A DNA stretch of 64,000 bases from Thraustochytrium sp. TN22 (GCA_013306675.1 JABLUY010000040.1:1-64000), one strand, 5' to 3'; numbered from the stretch's first letter, positions 19,662 through 29,017 are shown. Notes: generated by a model not told the origin, from the letters alone. Made by a program: numbers and translations.

Positions 19662-20573
19662 ATGGAGTACCTGGTGGAGAAGCGCAAGGATCAGTCGCGC
19701 GAGTCGCCGTCGCGCGTGGCGCAGCTCGGCACCGACCTGCTGCGGCGGCGCGGCGCGCGGCTCGGGCTGGAGCAGTGGTCAGTGCGCGAGCAGGTCTTCG
19801 TGGCCGCGCTGGACCTGGCGGACCTGGACGTGGCGGCGTCCATGCTCAAGGAGCTGGAGGCGCAGTTTCCGGGCGCGCAGCGCGTGGCGAGGTTACGCGG
19901 GCTGCTCTGCGAGGCGCGCGGCCAGATCAAGGAGGCGGCGGCCATTTACGATGCGCTCATCGAGGAGAACTCCATCAACATGGTGGCCTATAAGCGCAAG
20001 GTGTGCCTGCTCAAGGCGGCCGGCAAGACGACCGAGGCCGTGGCGCAGCTGACCAAGTACCTGGAGAGCTTCCAGGCCGATACGGAGGGGTGGAAGGAGC
20101 TGGCGCGCCTGCACCTGGAGTGCGGCAGCCTGTCCAACGCCGCCTTTTGCCTGGAGGAGGTCGTGCTGAGCGACCCGCACAGCTACCTCGGGCCCCTGGC
20201 CCTGGCCGAGGCGCGCTACACGCTGGGCGGCGACGTGGCGAACCTGCTGGACGCGCGCAAGTGCTACGCGCACAGCCTGCACCTCAAGGAGGCCCTCGTC
20301 AACCCGCGCGCGGTCTGGGGCCTGCTGGCCACCACCTACCGCCTCGACCAGTGGGCGCGCGAGGCGCAGGGCGGCGACACGGCCGCTGCTGACGCCAAGA
20401 CCAAGGGCAAGAAGAAGGACACCAAGAGCGCCGACGATGTCTCGGGTCTCGTGCAGCGTGATCTCAACGGCGCCATGAACCTCAAGGCGGAGCGCTATCT
20501 GCTGAACATGGAGTACCCGCACGGCATGAAGGAGCTCGTCGAGGCGGCCGCCGCGCGTCTGCGCTGCGCCTAG
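19662..20573 (+). CDS. EMC2: ER membrane protein complex subunit 2
   Basis: A 303-residue TPR protein from the ATG at 19662; animal EMC2 is about 297 residues. Helical repeats run through the protein: LDLADLDVAASMLKELEAQF, EAAAIYDALIEENSINMVAYKRK, GKTTEAVAQLTKYLESFQAD (with the EMC2-typical TEGWKELARLHL), AAFCLEEVVLSDPHSY (with GPLALAEARYTLG) and ARKCYAHSLHL (then NPRAVWGLLATTY). EMC2 is the cytosolic TPR scaffold of the EMC, which inserts tail-anchored and multi-pass membrane proteins into the ER. A Lys/Ala-rich insert (about 238-260) sits before the final helix. The frame upstream of the chosen ATG is Gly/Ala-rich leader. A 16-bp tandem array starts about 70 bp after the stop. Confidence 0.9.
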   Translation: MEYLVEKRKDQSRESPSRVAQLGTDLLRRRGARLGLEQWSVREQVFVAALDLADLDVAASMLKELEAQFPGAQRVARLRGLLCEARGQIKEAAAIYDALIEENSINMVAYKRKVCLLKAAGKTTEAVAQLTKYLESFQADTEGWKELARLHLECGSLSNAAFCLEEVVLSDPHSYLGPLALAEARYTLGGDVANLLDARKCYAHSLHLKEALVNPRAVWGLLATTYRLDQWAREAQGGDTAAADAKTKGKKKDTKSADDVSGLVQRDLNGAMNLKAERYLLNMEYPHGMKELVEAAAARLRCA

Positions 20574-20644
20574 TAATTCAAACCAAAGAGCGAAACCAAG
20601 TTGCGAAAGCGGGGCACTGAACGCCATCGCATTGCTTGTTTCGT

Positions 20645-20930
20645 CTTGCTCACGATGCGTCTTGCTCACGATGCGTCTTGCTCACGATGCGTCTTGCTCA
20701 CGATGCGTCTTGCTCACGATGCGTCTTGCTCACGATGCGTCTTGCTCACGATGCGTCTTGCTCACGATGCGTCTTGCTCACGATGCGTCTTGCTCACGAT
20801 GCGTCTTGCTCACGATGCGTCTTGCTCACGATGCGTCTTGCTCACGATGCGTCTTGCTCACGATGCGTCTTGCTCACGATGCGTCTTGCTCACGATGCGT
20901 CTTGCTCACGATGCGTCTTGCTCACGATGC
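20645..20930 (+). repeat. 16-bp tandem array, about 18 copies
   Basis: The unit CTTGCTCACGATGCGT repeats almost perfectly for about 286 bp; the last copy is cut short. It starts about 70 bp 3' of the EMC2 stop. Because the unit is 16 bp and has no stop codon on the + strand, all three forward frames stay open (repeating LTMRLAHDASCSRCV), which is not evidence of coding. Confidence 0.98.
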
Positions 20931-21245
20931 TCAGGGGAAAGGCGAGTGCTCTTGCCCAGTGCGGCTCAGTGCGCCAAGGAAAAGTTTCTTGCTCATCGTG
21001 CCGAATAGGCTTGTCCCGAGCGAGCTCTGTGGAAAGCCACGCACAGGGCGCCGGGGTCAAGGCGAGTGCTCGCACAGTGCGCCAAGGAAAAGTTTCTTGC
21101 TCATCATGCCGAAGGTGCATGTCCCGCACAGGGCGCCGGAAGCTTCGTGTTTTCGGTATGAGGAATGCGAGCTACGGAAAGCCGCGCACAGGGCGCAGGG
21201 GAAAAGGCTAGTACTCGCACAGTGCGCCAAATAAAAGTGTCTTGA
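20931..21245 (+). repeat. Diverged tandem repeat, about three copies
   Basis: Directly after the 16-bp array, blocks containing GGCGAGTGCTC, CAGTGCGCCAA, GAAAAGTTTCTTGCTCATC and GCACAGGGCGC recur about three times with a period near 110-130 bp. The shared CTTGCTCA suggests that the 16-bp unit arose from this longer repeat. Confidence 0.7.
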
Positions 21246-21631
21246 TCATCAAAGCAAGCCGCCTGACACACATCACAACTAAAATGCACAATCGAAATGC
21301 TGGTTTGATTTCTGCTCACGATGCGAAAAAAAAAGGTGGAGGCAACGTGTTTTCGCGGAGAGGGTTTCGAAGGGGAGTGGAAATCGGAAGGCCATTTCCA
21401 GTTCGGGCCGCGCGCGCGCGCGCGGCAGTTATGGCGCGAAGCGCCGTGCATGGTGGTGACGGAGGTGCGCCAGGCGGCGGCGCTGCTGAGCGCCAGGCGG
21501 CGGCGCTGCTGATATGCAAGCGGAGCGAGAAGATTTAGGGTCACTGTCAGTCAGGCAGGCAGGCAGGTAGGCAAGGCGGGCCCAAAGGAGGCGTGCGGAC
21601 GCGCTGGCGCCCGGCCCTGGCCCGCGGGCCC
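21246..21631. other. Intergenic, no gene seen
   Basis: Holds a duplicated GGCGGCGCTGCTGA block (near 21474 and 21498) and a (GGCA)n run at about 21549-21570, close to the 3' end of the minus-strand gene that follows. Confidence 0.45.
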
Positions 21632-22318
21632 TCAATGGTGGCCCGGATGGTGGCCCGGGTGGTGGTGGTGCGGGTGGTCCATGGGCTGCATCTGCGGGCC
21701 GCCGTGCACGTCGTCGACGTAGGGCGGGCCGCCTCGCCGCGCTTCTGCGAGCGTGACGGCGGCCGCGTCGGCGAGCGATTTGAGCGTCTCGCCCTTGCGG
21801 CCCACCTTTTGGCCCCCGCGCGGGACGCCGTCATCAGGCGGCTGCGGCATGCCGTGGCCCTGGTGCACGGGCATGCCGCCGTGCGGCTGCATGTGCGGTG
21901 GTGGGAGCGAGTGCATGGGCCCCATGTGCGGCGGCGCCGACCCGAGCGGGATGGGCATGGGCCCCGTGAGCGGCGAGCCGCGCACGTCCGTGCGCTGCTT
22001 CTTCTCGGCACGCTGCTTGCGCTTCTTCTCGCGCGCCTTGCGCTTGCGCGACGAGCAAGCCTTGCGGATCACGTTCTTCAGGTATTTGTCCAGCTCGCGC
22101 GCCAGCGCCGTCTTGGCCGGCGTCTGCGTCGCCAGCAGTTCGGCGCACGCCACCGCCAGGCACGGCACGATCATCTCGCCGCCATCCTTGATGAGCGGCT
22201 CCGGGAAGAACTCCTTGCAGGCCTGCGCGCGCTCGTGCGCGTCCGCCTTGACCAGGTTCTTGATCGACTGCCGCGCCTCGTCGATGGCTGTCTCGTCGAT
22301 CGGGCCCTCGTTCATCAT
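21632..22318 (-). CDS. Hypothetical protein, basic motif and His/Pro-rich tail
   Basis: A 228-residue protein from tandem ATGs at 22318 and 22315. Residues 1-90 look like a helical domain (DEARQSIKNLVKADAHERA, then MIVPCLAVACAELLATQ and ALARELDKYLKNVI). Next is a strongly basic stretch (SSRKRKAREKKRKQRAEKKQ, about 93-112) resembling a nuclear localisation signal. The C-terminal half is Pro/Met/Gly/His-rich and ends with a His-Pro run (HPHHHHPGHHPGHH). I do not recognise the family. The composition suggests a nuclear or RNA-binding accessory protein, but that is only inference. The helical N-terminus argues for a real gene. Confidence 0.6.
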   Translation of the reverse strand: MMNEGPIDETAIDEARQSIKNLVKADAHERAQACKEFFPEPLIKDGGEMIVPCLAVACAELLATQTPAKTALARELDKYLKNVIRKACSSRKRKAREKKRKQRAEKKQRTDVRGSPLTGPMPIPLGSAPPHMGPMHSLPPPHMQPHGGMPVHQGHGMPQPPDDGVPRGGQKVGRKGETLKSLADAAAVTLAEARRGGPPYVDDVHGGPQMQPMDHPHHHHPGHHPGHH

Positions 22319-22393
22319 CCTCGCCCGCTGCTTCTGCGCGGCAGGGAAAAAAACGCGCCCCCCTCTTTCACTAGACAGCCGCCGCCGGTCTCC

Positions 22394-22424
<31 letters not shown>

Positions 22425-23855
22425 GGGCGCGCGGGCGCGCTGGCGCGGGCGCTGCGCGCGGGCGCGCGTCCCGCCTCGCCGCCGCCGCCGCGCGCGCGCG
22501 CGCCGGAGGGCGGGGGCGCGGCGCAAGCCGAGGCGGTGGAGCAAGGGAGCTGGCGAGCGCGAGGCCTGCTGCCTCCGCCTCCGCCGCGCGCGCCGCCGCT
22601 GCCGCCGCCGCGGCGGGCGGGCGGGCGGGCGGCGAGGAGGGAGGGGCCGCCGCGCGCGGGCGCCGCGCGAGCGCGAGCCGCCGCCGCGAGCGCGGGCCGC
22701 GCGCGAGGGGCCGAGCGCGGGCGGGCGAACGAACGGGTTTTGCAGGCGCGCCCTGCTTGCGCCTAGTAGTTAGCATGCGCGGGAGAGGCGGGGGCCGTCC
22801 CCTCCCGCGCGCCGGCCCGCGCGCGCGCGCGCGGCGCGGCGGCGGCGCGCCGCGCGGCGGAGGAGGGCGGCGCCGCGCCGCGCCGCGCCGGCGCCGCGCA
22901 CCGCGCCGCCGCCCGCGCGCCCGCGGGGCCGGCCGGGCCGGCGGCGGCCGCGCCGCGGATACGCCGCTTGGCCGCGGCCTATTAGTGGGACACGGTCGAC
23001 GAGGAGGAGGACAACGACGAGGAGGACGACGGGGAGGAGGAGGAGGAGGAGGAGGAGGAGGACAACGACGAGGATGAAAGGGCGAGAAATCGGCGCCGGT
23101 GGACGCGGGGTTTCAAGGCGCTGATGGACGCTGTGGAGATGCAAAGGCGGCGTGGTTTCGGTGGAACTGGGCGATGAGGACGTTTTGGGATGGCAGGCTT
23201 GAGGACTGTTGAGCGAGGAGAGCATATGTCTTGGAGCGGGTTCAAAGGCATGGCCTAGCTATGGGGATTGATATGTCTGGAGCGACCGGGTTTGAGGATG
23301 TGCGCGGGAAGGTCGTGATGCGCAGGAAGGTCTTTCGACGAAGGCAAGCGCACGAGCTCGTGCTAGCCTGCGCTGGCTCGCGCTCAGGACATGAGTCACG
23401 ACGCGTCACGACGGGTCTCTCGGTGTGGGGAAACCGGCCCGGCCACGTCTCTGGGATTGCTGCAAGGCGTTGATCTACAAAGGCGCTGAGCAAGAACGCG
23501 CCACGAGACCGCGACATTTCCCCCTCAAGCCGTGCAGGCTTCAGCCTTGCTGGTATCTGAAAGAAGCTTTTGGTGGCTCGAGTCTGCGCCTCTGGCGAAA
23601 CTGAAGTTCTACATCCAAAGAGACACTTGCAAGTGGTCGCTCGGAGCCATGTAGTTTGAGCGCGACGGCGCACGCTCGGACTATGACCTTCCCAGCAAAT
23701 CCCGATCTAGTCAGCGCGGGCAGCCGGGCGGCAAGGCGCGCGGCGCGGCGAGGCGGCGGACCGAGTCCGCGGCGCGCGCGGCGTCCGCTCAAGCGGCCAG
23801 CCCGAACCTCACAGCCAGACCCCGAACGTCGGCGCGCACCTGCACGGCCGCCACC
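22319..23855. promoter_or_regulatory. Very GC-rich divergent promoter region
   Basis: Between the minus-strand hypothetical gene and the plus-strand ArsS-like gene. The stretch 22380-22980 is nearly all G and C with CGCGCG and GCCGCC runs. A purine tract of GAG/GAC codon-like repeats lies at about 22997-23075. No supported gene: open frames are Arg/Ala/Gly-rich artefacts. Confidence 0.45.
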
Positions 23856-25217
23856 ATGGCGGCGGGCCCGAACTCGGGCGTCATGCTGGCGAGCGTGGCG
23901 CTCGTGGCGCTGGGCGGCGCGCTGCTGGCTGGCGCGCATGTGTACAAGGCGCTGCGCGACCGCGAGGCGCTGGCTGCGCCGACGCCGGCGCCGCAGCCCA
24001 CCAAGGCGACGACAACGACGACGGAGCCCGCGAGTTCCGATACGGACCTCGAGGAGGAGGAGGAGGAGGAGGAGGAGGAAGAGGAGGTGGTGGAAGTGGA
24101 GGAGGAAAAGGGCGTGCCTGACATTGAGGACCTGGTGGTGGGCAAGTCGCTCATCCCGACGACACTGGCGCAGATGAGGACGTCCGGCGTGCGGCCCTAC
24201 ACGGCCGAGGAGAAGCGCGCCAAGGTGGAGGGACTCGAGGCGCTGGAGGCGCCGCCGTTCATGGCGCAGATGCGGCGCCAGGGGTGCTCCCTGACGCGCG
24301 AGCAGACCGAGGTGATGCAGCTCAACATCGGCTTCTACTGCAACCAGGGGTGCTCGCACTGCCACGTGGACAGCTCCCCGCTCCGCAAGGAGATGATGAC
24401 GCGCGAAATCGCGGACAAGTGCATCGAAATCATTCGCAAGTCGCCCAGCGTGCGCGTGGTGGACCTGACGGGTGGCGCGCCGGAGCTGAACCGCGAGTTC
24501 CGCCACCTCGTGGAGACCTGCTCGGCGCTCGGCAAGGAGGTCATCGACCGCTGCAACCTCACCGTGCTGCTGGAGCCGCACCAGGCGGACCTGCCGGCCT
24601 TTCTGGCCAAGCACAAGGTGCGCGTCATCGCCAGCCTGCCCTGCTACCTGGAGGACAACGTCAACAAGCAGCGCGGCGACCGCATCTTCCGCCGCAGCAT
24701 CAAGGGCTTGCAGCTGCTCAACCAGGTTGGCTACGGCAAGCCGGGCACCGGTCTGTACCTGGACCTGGTGTACAACCCCACCGGCGTGCACCTGTCTCCG
24801 GACAAGACCAAGCTCATCGGCGATTACAAGCGCGTGCTCGCGGATAGCTACGGCGTCGTCTTCAACGACCTGCACTGCATCACCAACATGCCCATCAACC
24901 GGTTCTACGACCACCTGGTTGAGATCGGCCGTCTCGAGGAGTACATGGACATCCTCGTCAACGCGTTCAATCCGGCCACCTCGGAAGCGCTCATGTGTCG
25001 CAGGTACATTTCCGTGAACCCGTTTGGCTACATTTTCGACTGCGACTTCAACCAGCAGCTCGACTTGCACCTCCACGGCACCGACGACGTCAACAACAAG
25101 GGCCGTCTCAGTGTCTTCGACCTCGAATGCACCGACGACCTGCGCGACGTGCCCATTGTCACGCGCAAGCACTGCTATGGCTGCACTGCTGGCGCAGGCT
25201 CTTCCTGTCGCCAGTGA
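23856..25217 (+). CDS. ArsS-like radical SAM/Cys-rich protein, membrane-anchored
   Basis: A 453-residue protein from the ATG at 23856 in a strong CCACCATGG context. An N-terminal hydrophobic segment (about 9-30, VMLASVALVALGGALLAG) suggests a membrane anchor or leader; a Thr- and Glu-rich linker follows (about 48-90). The radical SAM core has the [4Fe-4S]-binding CNQGCSHC (CX3CX2C), then DLTGGAPELN. The C-terminal region keeps the family's Cys-rich end (HCYGCTAGAGSSC). This matches the arsenosugar-biosynthesis radical SAM family (ArsS, DUF3641), thought to transfer an adenosyl-derived moiety onto methylated arsenic, although many members are uncharacterised. Some bacterial relatives use selenocysteine; here the C-terminal positions are cysteines. 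The tail after the last Cys is very short (RQ). An AATAAA follows at 25230. Confidence 0.85.
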   Translation: MAAGPNSGVMLASVALVALGGALLAGAHVYKALRDREALAAPTPAPQPTKATTTTTEPASSDTDLEEEEEEEEEEEEVVEVEEEKGVPDIEDLVVGKSLIPTTLAQMRTSGVRPYTAEEKRAKVEGLEALEAPPFMAQMRRQGCSLTREQTEVMQLNIGFYCNQGCSHCHVDSSPLRKEMMTREIADKCIEIIRKSPSVRVVDLTGGAPELNREFRHLVETCSALGKEVIDRCNLTVLLEPHQADLPAFLAKHKVRVIASLPCYLEDNVNKQRGDRIFRRSIKGLQLLNQVGYGKPGTGLYLDLVYNPTGVHLSPDKTKLIGDYKRVLADSYGVVFNDLHCITNMPINRFYDHLVEIGRLEEYMDILVNAFNPATSEALMCRRYISVNPFGYIFDCDFNQQLDLHLHGTDDVNNKGRLSVFDLECTDDLRDVPIVTRKHCYGCTAGAGSSCRQ

Positions 25218-25634
25218 GTATTGCTGGTCAATAAAGTCATACACAAAGTCTCTGTCATGTTCCTCCTGCAATGCACAAAGAAGAAGAAGAAGAAGAAGAA
25301 GGAGGAGAGCAAGGAGAAGAAGAAAAGCGAGCCACCGGCCGAATGTCGCAAGTCAAACCGCAAGCGCGCAGTCAGGCATGCAACATGAAAGCGGCGGTCG
25401 CGCATGAGCTCGCGCATCATGTTTGCCCCGCCAAGGTCTGGTCTGCTTCGCCTGCCGCTGCTCTGCCGAGGAAGGTCCGCCCGCGGCGCGACGCCCGCGA
25501 CGCTCACGACCTGTGTTCCAGCGCCAGTGCGGCCGTGTAAGTGTACACGCCCAGCTCGGCTCGCGCGGCCGAGTTTCACGAAGCAAGCAAACACCTCCGC
25601 GCCGCCCGCGTGCGGCAGAGCGCGCGGCAGGGCG
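25218..25634. other. Intergenic between ArsS-like gene and MOCS2A-like gene
   Basis: Holds a (GAA)n/(GAG) purine run at about 25275-25335, just 3' of the ArsS-like gene. The frame upstream of 25635 is open but has no ATG in a good position and is treated as leader. Confidence 0.5.
25230..25235 (+). terminator. AATAAA polyadenylation signal
   Basis: A canonical hexamer 13 bp after the ArsS-like stop codon, consistent with 3' end processing there. Confidence 0.55.
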
Positions 25635-26009
25635 ATGGAGAGCACAATGGAGGCGGCGCCGGCGCCGGCGCCCGCGGTGGCAGCGCCCGCCGCGAAGACC
25701 GCCGCGGAGACAGCGGCGCCCGTGGAGGAGACGGCGTCCACCCGCCGCCAAAAGGCGGGCGCCGTGCGGCTCAAGGTGCTCTACTTTGCGCGCGCGCGCG
25801 AGGTGAGCGGGCGCGCTCTGGAGACGCTCGACGTGCAGGCTGGCGCGACGCTGGCTGACGTGGAGAAGGTGCTGCTGCAAAAGTACGCTGGCCTTGGGGA
25901 GCTTGTCAAGACGTGCGCATGGGCCGTCAATGAAGAGTACGCCGAGGCGACGCAGGAGGTGGAGGACGGTGATGAGATCGCGCTCATCCCGCCCATTAGC
26001 GGCGGGTAG
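25635..26009 (+). CDS. MOCS2A: Molybdopterin synthase small subunit (MoaD/MOCS2A)
   Basis: A 124-residue protein from the ATG at 25635. The first 40 residues are Ala/Pro-rich and may be a linker. From about residue 44 it is a ubiquitin-like beta-grasp fold: VRLKVLYFARAREVSGRALE, then LADVEKVLLQKYAGL, then CAWAVNEEYA, ending EDGDEIALIPPISGG. The C-terminal Gly-Gly is the site that is adenylated and turned into the thiocarboxylate sulfur donor for molybdopterin. Partners expected elsewhere in the genome are MoaE/MOCS2B and a MOCS3-type activating enzyme. Length is somewhat above the usual 80-90 because of the N-terminal extension. Confidence 0.92.
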   Translation: MESTMEAAPAPAPAVAAPAAKTAAETAAPVEETASTRRQKAGAVRLKVLYFARAREVSGRALETLDVQAGATLADVEKVLLQKYAGLGELVKTCAWAVNEEYAEATQEVEDGDEIALIPPISGG

Positions 26010-26365
26010 CGCTGAGGTAGTTTTTAAATACCAGCTTCTTTTGCATCTTGCGTACGTGCATCTTGCGTACGTGCTTGTTCAAATGCTTGTGTGTCCAAGT
26101 GCGTCCAAGCGCGCCCAAGCTTGTGCGCGAAGCCATGTACGTAAGCTGTACGTACGCAAGCTGCACGCACGCAAGCAAGCTCAGACGCATCTGCACCCTA
26201 GTTCGCACACGCTTGGACGCACTTGGACAAGCTCAGACGCATCGCGCACGCTTGGACAAGCTCAGACGCATCGCGCACGCTTGGACGCAGTTGGATGTGA
26301 CATTCTCTTCAAGCCGCACCCTGATTGTTGCTTTGCACACGAGCTTGGGTTTTCTAACCTTACAT
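26010..26365. repeat. Repeat-filled convergent intergenic region
   Basis: Between two convergent stops. It contains a duplicated CATCTTGCGTACGTG (26044-26074), then imperfect units built on GTCCAAGC and on ACGCTTGGACAAGCTCAGAC, tandem at about 26205-26295 with a period near 30 bp. No gene. Confidence 0.75.
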
Positions 26366-28738
26366 CTACATGAGGGGGCCGGAAGAGCCGTAGGCGTAGG
26401 CCGCAGGTGCCGCTGGTGGCGGCGCTGTGGCATCCTGCAAGGGGTCTGGGAGGTCAGCGACCTGGCTGGCGGCGTCGCCCTCGTCGTCGTACTCGTCGGC
26501 ACCGCCGTCGCCGTCGTTGGGGTAGTCCTGCATGTGCTTGGCGTGCACGCCGTCAGAGCCGGAGGCGCTGGCTCCCGAGGCGCCATCCTCCTCCCCGCCG
26601 GCGGCGCTGCTGAGGCGCGAGCTGACCGGGGAGCTGGGCCCGGAGGAGCCGTAGGCAAAGGGCGCGGCGGGCGACTCGGAGCCGACCGGGCTGGCGACGG
26701 GGCTGGAGAAGCCGTTGTCGACGACCTCGGACGCCTCGGGGCGCTCCCAGGCGTCGTCACCGCCGTCCTCGGGCTCCTCGGACGCCATGTAGGAGAGCGG
26801 CGCAAGGCCAACGGTGCCGTCCGGCGCGCGCACCTCGCACCAGCCGTCGTCACCCGTGACGCGGCGCACGCACTCGACAATGTCGCCCTCGCGCAGGTTG
26901 ACCTCGCCGGTCTCCTCGGCGGCAAAGTCGAAGAGAACGCGCATGCTGGAGCGGTTGCCGGCGCCGTGCGAGAGCGCGTGGGCCGCGACCGGGGCGGCGC
27001 CGTCGCCGACGGGCGAGAGGCCGGTGATGCTGGCGGCAGCGGCCTCGGCGGCCTCGCGCGCCAGCTCCTGGCGCTCCGCGTAGTCCAGGATGCAGGCGAG
27101 CGGCGCGACGGCCGGGAGGCGCTCCGGCAGCGTGGCGAGCGTGCGGCGGCAGAGCTGCACGATGGCGTCCAGGTGGTGCAGCTGGATGTCCGAGAGGCGG
27201 CGCGAGAGCTCGGCGGTGCGCAAGGTGCGCTCGAAGCGGTACTTGTCCATCTCGAAGCGCAGGCCGCGCACCAGGCGCTTGACGTCACCCTGGCGGCCGC
27301 GGATGGAGTCCTGCAGCGTCTCTGCCTTGACCTGCAGGCGCAGGTGCTTCTTGTTGAGGCCGGCCGAGGGCGGCGGCAGGCCGACGGGCGTCGCCGCAGG
27401 CGAGGACGGCGAGTCCGAGAAGCCGTCCGGGATGGCGGCGCCGGCCGGGTCGCCCACCATGGGCGCCGCCGAAATGACGAGCTGCTGCTGCTGCATCTCG
27501 GCGGAGGCCAGCTTGGCGCGCAGGTTGCCGAACTCGCGCATGGAGGCGCGGTGCTTGTGCAGCGCGGCCTTGACGTCCGAGACCAGCGTGGTGAGCTCCT
27601 CCAGCAGGTAGAGCTCGACGGTGAGCGTGGCCTGGATGGCGTGGATGGCCTCGGCGGCCTCCAGGTCGAGCGTCTGCGCGCGGCCCTCGGCCAGCGTCTG
27701 CATGGTGCCCACGATGCCGGGCATGTTGATGAAGTCCTCGCCAAAGCTCCAGGACCCGGTCGGGTCCGAGGCGCGGCCGAAGAGGTGCTTGAACTCCGCC
27801 TCCTTGCTGACCCACTTCTCCCAGATGCGCGCCAGGTCGCGCTGGTCGCGCGCCTGGCGCTGGAAGATCCCGTGCATGCGCGCCACGTTGTCGCGCAGCC
27901 CGCTGTACGCGGCGTGCAGCCCGCTGATCTCGCGCGAGGCCTCCTTGAGGAAGTCATGCACGTTGGGCGGCAGCGGCACGCGGCGCAGCACCTGGGCCCA
28001 CTGGTCCGCGCCCTCGCACTGCGTTGGCAGAGCGCGCACCGTCTCGTCGCCGAACTTGTCCGTGGCGGCCGCGCAAAACACCTCAAACGCCGCATCGCGC
28101 CGGAAGAACGGGTTGCGCCGCACCTCCTGCAGGAACTGCTCCAGGGCCTCGATCATCTTGTCGTCCGTGGCCGCGACGCGCGGCAGCCCCGGCACCAGGG
28201 CACCCACGAAGCGCGTGCGCAGCGCGCTCTGCAGCGCGCGGAACTCCTTCAGCTTGCGCTTCGCGTCCACGTGCGCCCCGCCGTCGTGCTCCATGTTGTT
28301 GCCCTGCACCGCGCCGCCCTGGGCTCCGCCGCGCACCGTGCGCACCGTGTACACCTTTTGCGTCTTGATGAGGTACTTGCGCTTCTTCTCGACCTCCTTT
28401 GCGATGGACACCGGGTTGCCCTCGCCGCCCGCCACGTGCTCGAGCCAGTGCAGCAGCTCGCTGCACGGCCCGCCCTGGGGCCCAGCCGCGGCCGCGTCCA
28501 GAGCCGGGCTCGTCGGGTCTCGCAGCGACTCGTCATCGTGCAGGAACTCGCCCACCGCCTGCGTGCCCTCCACCTCGTCCGAGTGCACTGGCCCGGGCGT
28601 CGGCGACCCTGGCGGCGTCGTCGACCTCGTCGTCGCCGCCAGCGGCCGCGGGCTCGCCTCCTTGCTGCCGCTGCCGCCGAAGCCTGCCCTGTCCAGGCTC
28701 TTGCGCTGCAGCGAGTTCCGCAGGCTCGGCACCCTCAT
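26366..28738 (-). CDS. PX-BAR-SH3 sorting-nexin-like protein
   Basis: A 790-residue protein from the ATG at 28738; the longer open frame upstream starts at a non-ATG codon. A Ser/Pro-rich N-terminus precedes a PX-like domain (about 108-222; KTQKVYTVRTV, then KEFRALQSALRTRFVGALVP and EALEQFLQEVRRNPFFRRD). A long helical BAR-like region (about 235-580) contains coiled-coil stretches such as FLKEASREISGLHAAYSGLR and LYLLEELTTLVSDVKAALHK. An SH3 domain follows at about 598-655 (MRVLFDFAAEETGEVNLREG, then GWCEVRAPDGTVGLAPLSYM). The acidic tail is Ser/Pro/Gly-rich with two AYGSSGP motifs. PX binds phosphoinositides, BAR senses curvature and SH3 recruits proline-rich partners: an endocytic or endosomal coat role is expected. 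Metazoan SNX9 has SH3 first, so the order here is different. Confidence 0.82.
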   Translation of the reverse strand: MRVPSLRNSLQRKSLDRAGFGGSGSKEASPRPLAATTRSTTPPGSPTPGPVHSDEVEGTQAVGEFLHDDESLRDPTSPALDAAAAGPQGGPCSELLHWLEHVAGGEGNPVSIAKEVEKKRKYLIKTQKVYTVRTVRGGAQGGAVQGNNMEHDGGAHVDAKRKLKEFRALQSALRTRFVGALVPGLPRVAATDDKMIEALEQFLQEVRRNPFFRRDAAFEVFCAAATDKFGDETVRALPTQCEGADQWAQVLRRVPLPPNVHDFLKEASREISGLHAAYSGLRDNVARMHGIFQRQARDQRDLARIWEKWVSKEAEFKHLFGRASDPTGSWSFGEDFINMPGIVGTMQTLAEGRAQTLDLEAAEAIHAIQATLTVELYLLEELTTLVSDVKAALHKHRASMREFGNLRAKLASAEMQQQQLVISAAPMVGDPAGAAIPDGFSDSPSSPAATPVGLPPPSAGLNKKHLRLQVKAETLQDSIRGRQGDVKRLVRGLRFEMDKYRFERTLRTAELSRRLSDIQLHHLDAIVQLCRRTLATLPERLPAVAPLACILDYAERQELAREAAEAAAASITGLSPVGDGAAPVAAHALSHGAGNRSSMRVLFDFAAEETGEVNLREGDIVECVRRVTGDDGWCEVRAPDGTVGLAPLSYMASEEPEDGGDDAWERPEASEVVDNGFSSPVASPVGSESPAAPFAYGSSGPSSPVSSRLSSAAGGEEDGASGASASGSDGVHAKHMQDYPNDGDGGADEYDDEGDAASQVADLPDPLQDATAPPPAAPAAYAYGSSGPLM

Positions 28739-28986
28739 TCTCCTCGTACGCGCTCGAGCGCTCGACGGAGGCGCCGACGAAGCTCGTCTGTGTCTGCCGC
28801 CGTGCGCCCTGCCCTTCTCGCCTCGTACTCGGCAGTCTGCGTCACCGTCACGTTCCTGCCAGAGCGGAGCAGCAGCGGCCGGCGTGGGGCGGGGAGCGTT
28901 ACGTCCAATGAGCGGCCGCGCCGTGCCCGCCGCGCTTCCTGGTCGCCGCGCGTGCGTCCGCGCACGCCGCGCACCGCCGCCGCCGC

Positions 28987-29017
<31 letters not shown>

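Noticed and set aside
20645-20930. CRISPR-like array
   Set aside because: Units are contiguous 16-mers with no spacers, in a eukaryotic gene context.
20601-21234. Cys/Leu/His-rich protein of repeated LTMRLAHDASCSR units
   Set aside because: A 16-bp repeat without stops opens all three frames, so this is not coding evidence.
25215-25217. TGA of the ArsS-like gene as a selenocysteine codon
   Set aside because: The expected C-terminal cysteines are already present before it and an AATAAA follows 13 bp later. A splice donor (CAGTGAGT) overlapping the stop is possible but no acceptor completing the protein was found.
23541-25271. 576-codon minus-strand open frame
   Set aside because: Antisense shadow of the ArsS-like gene.
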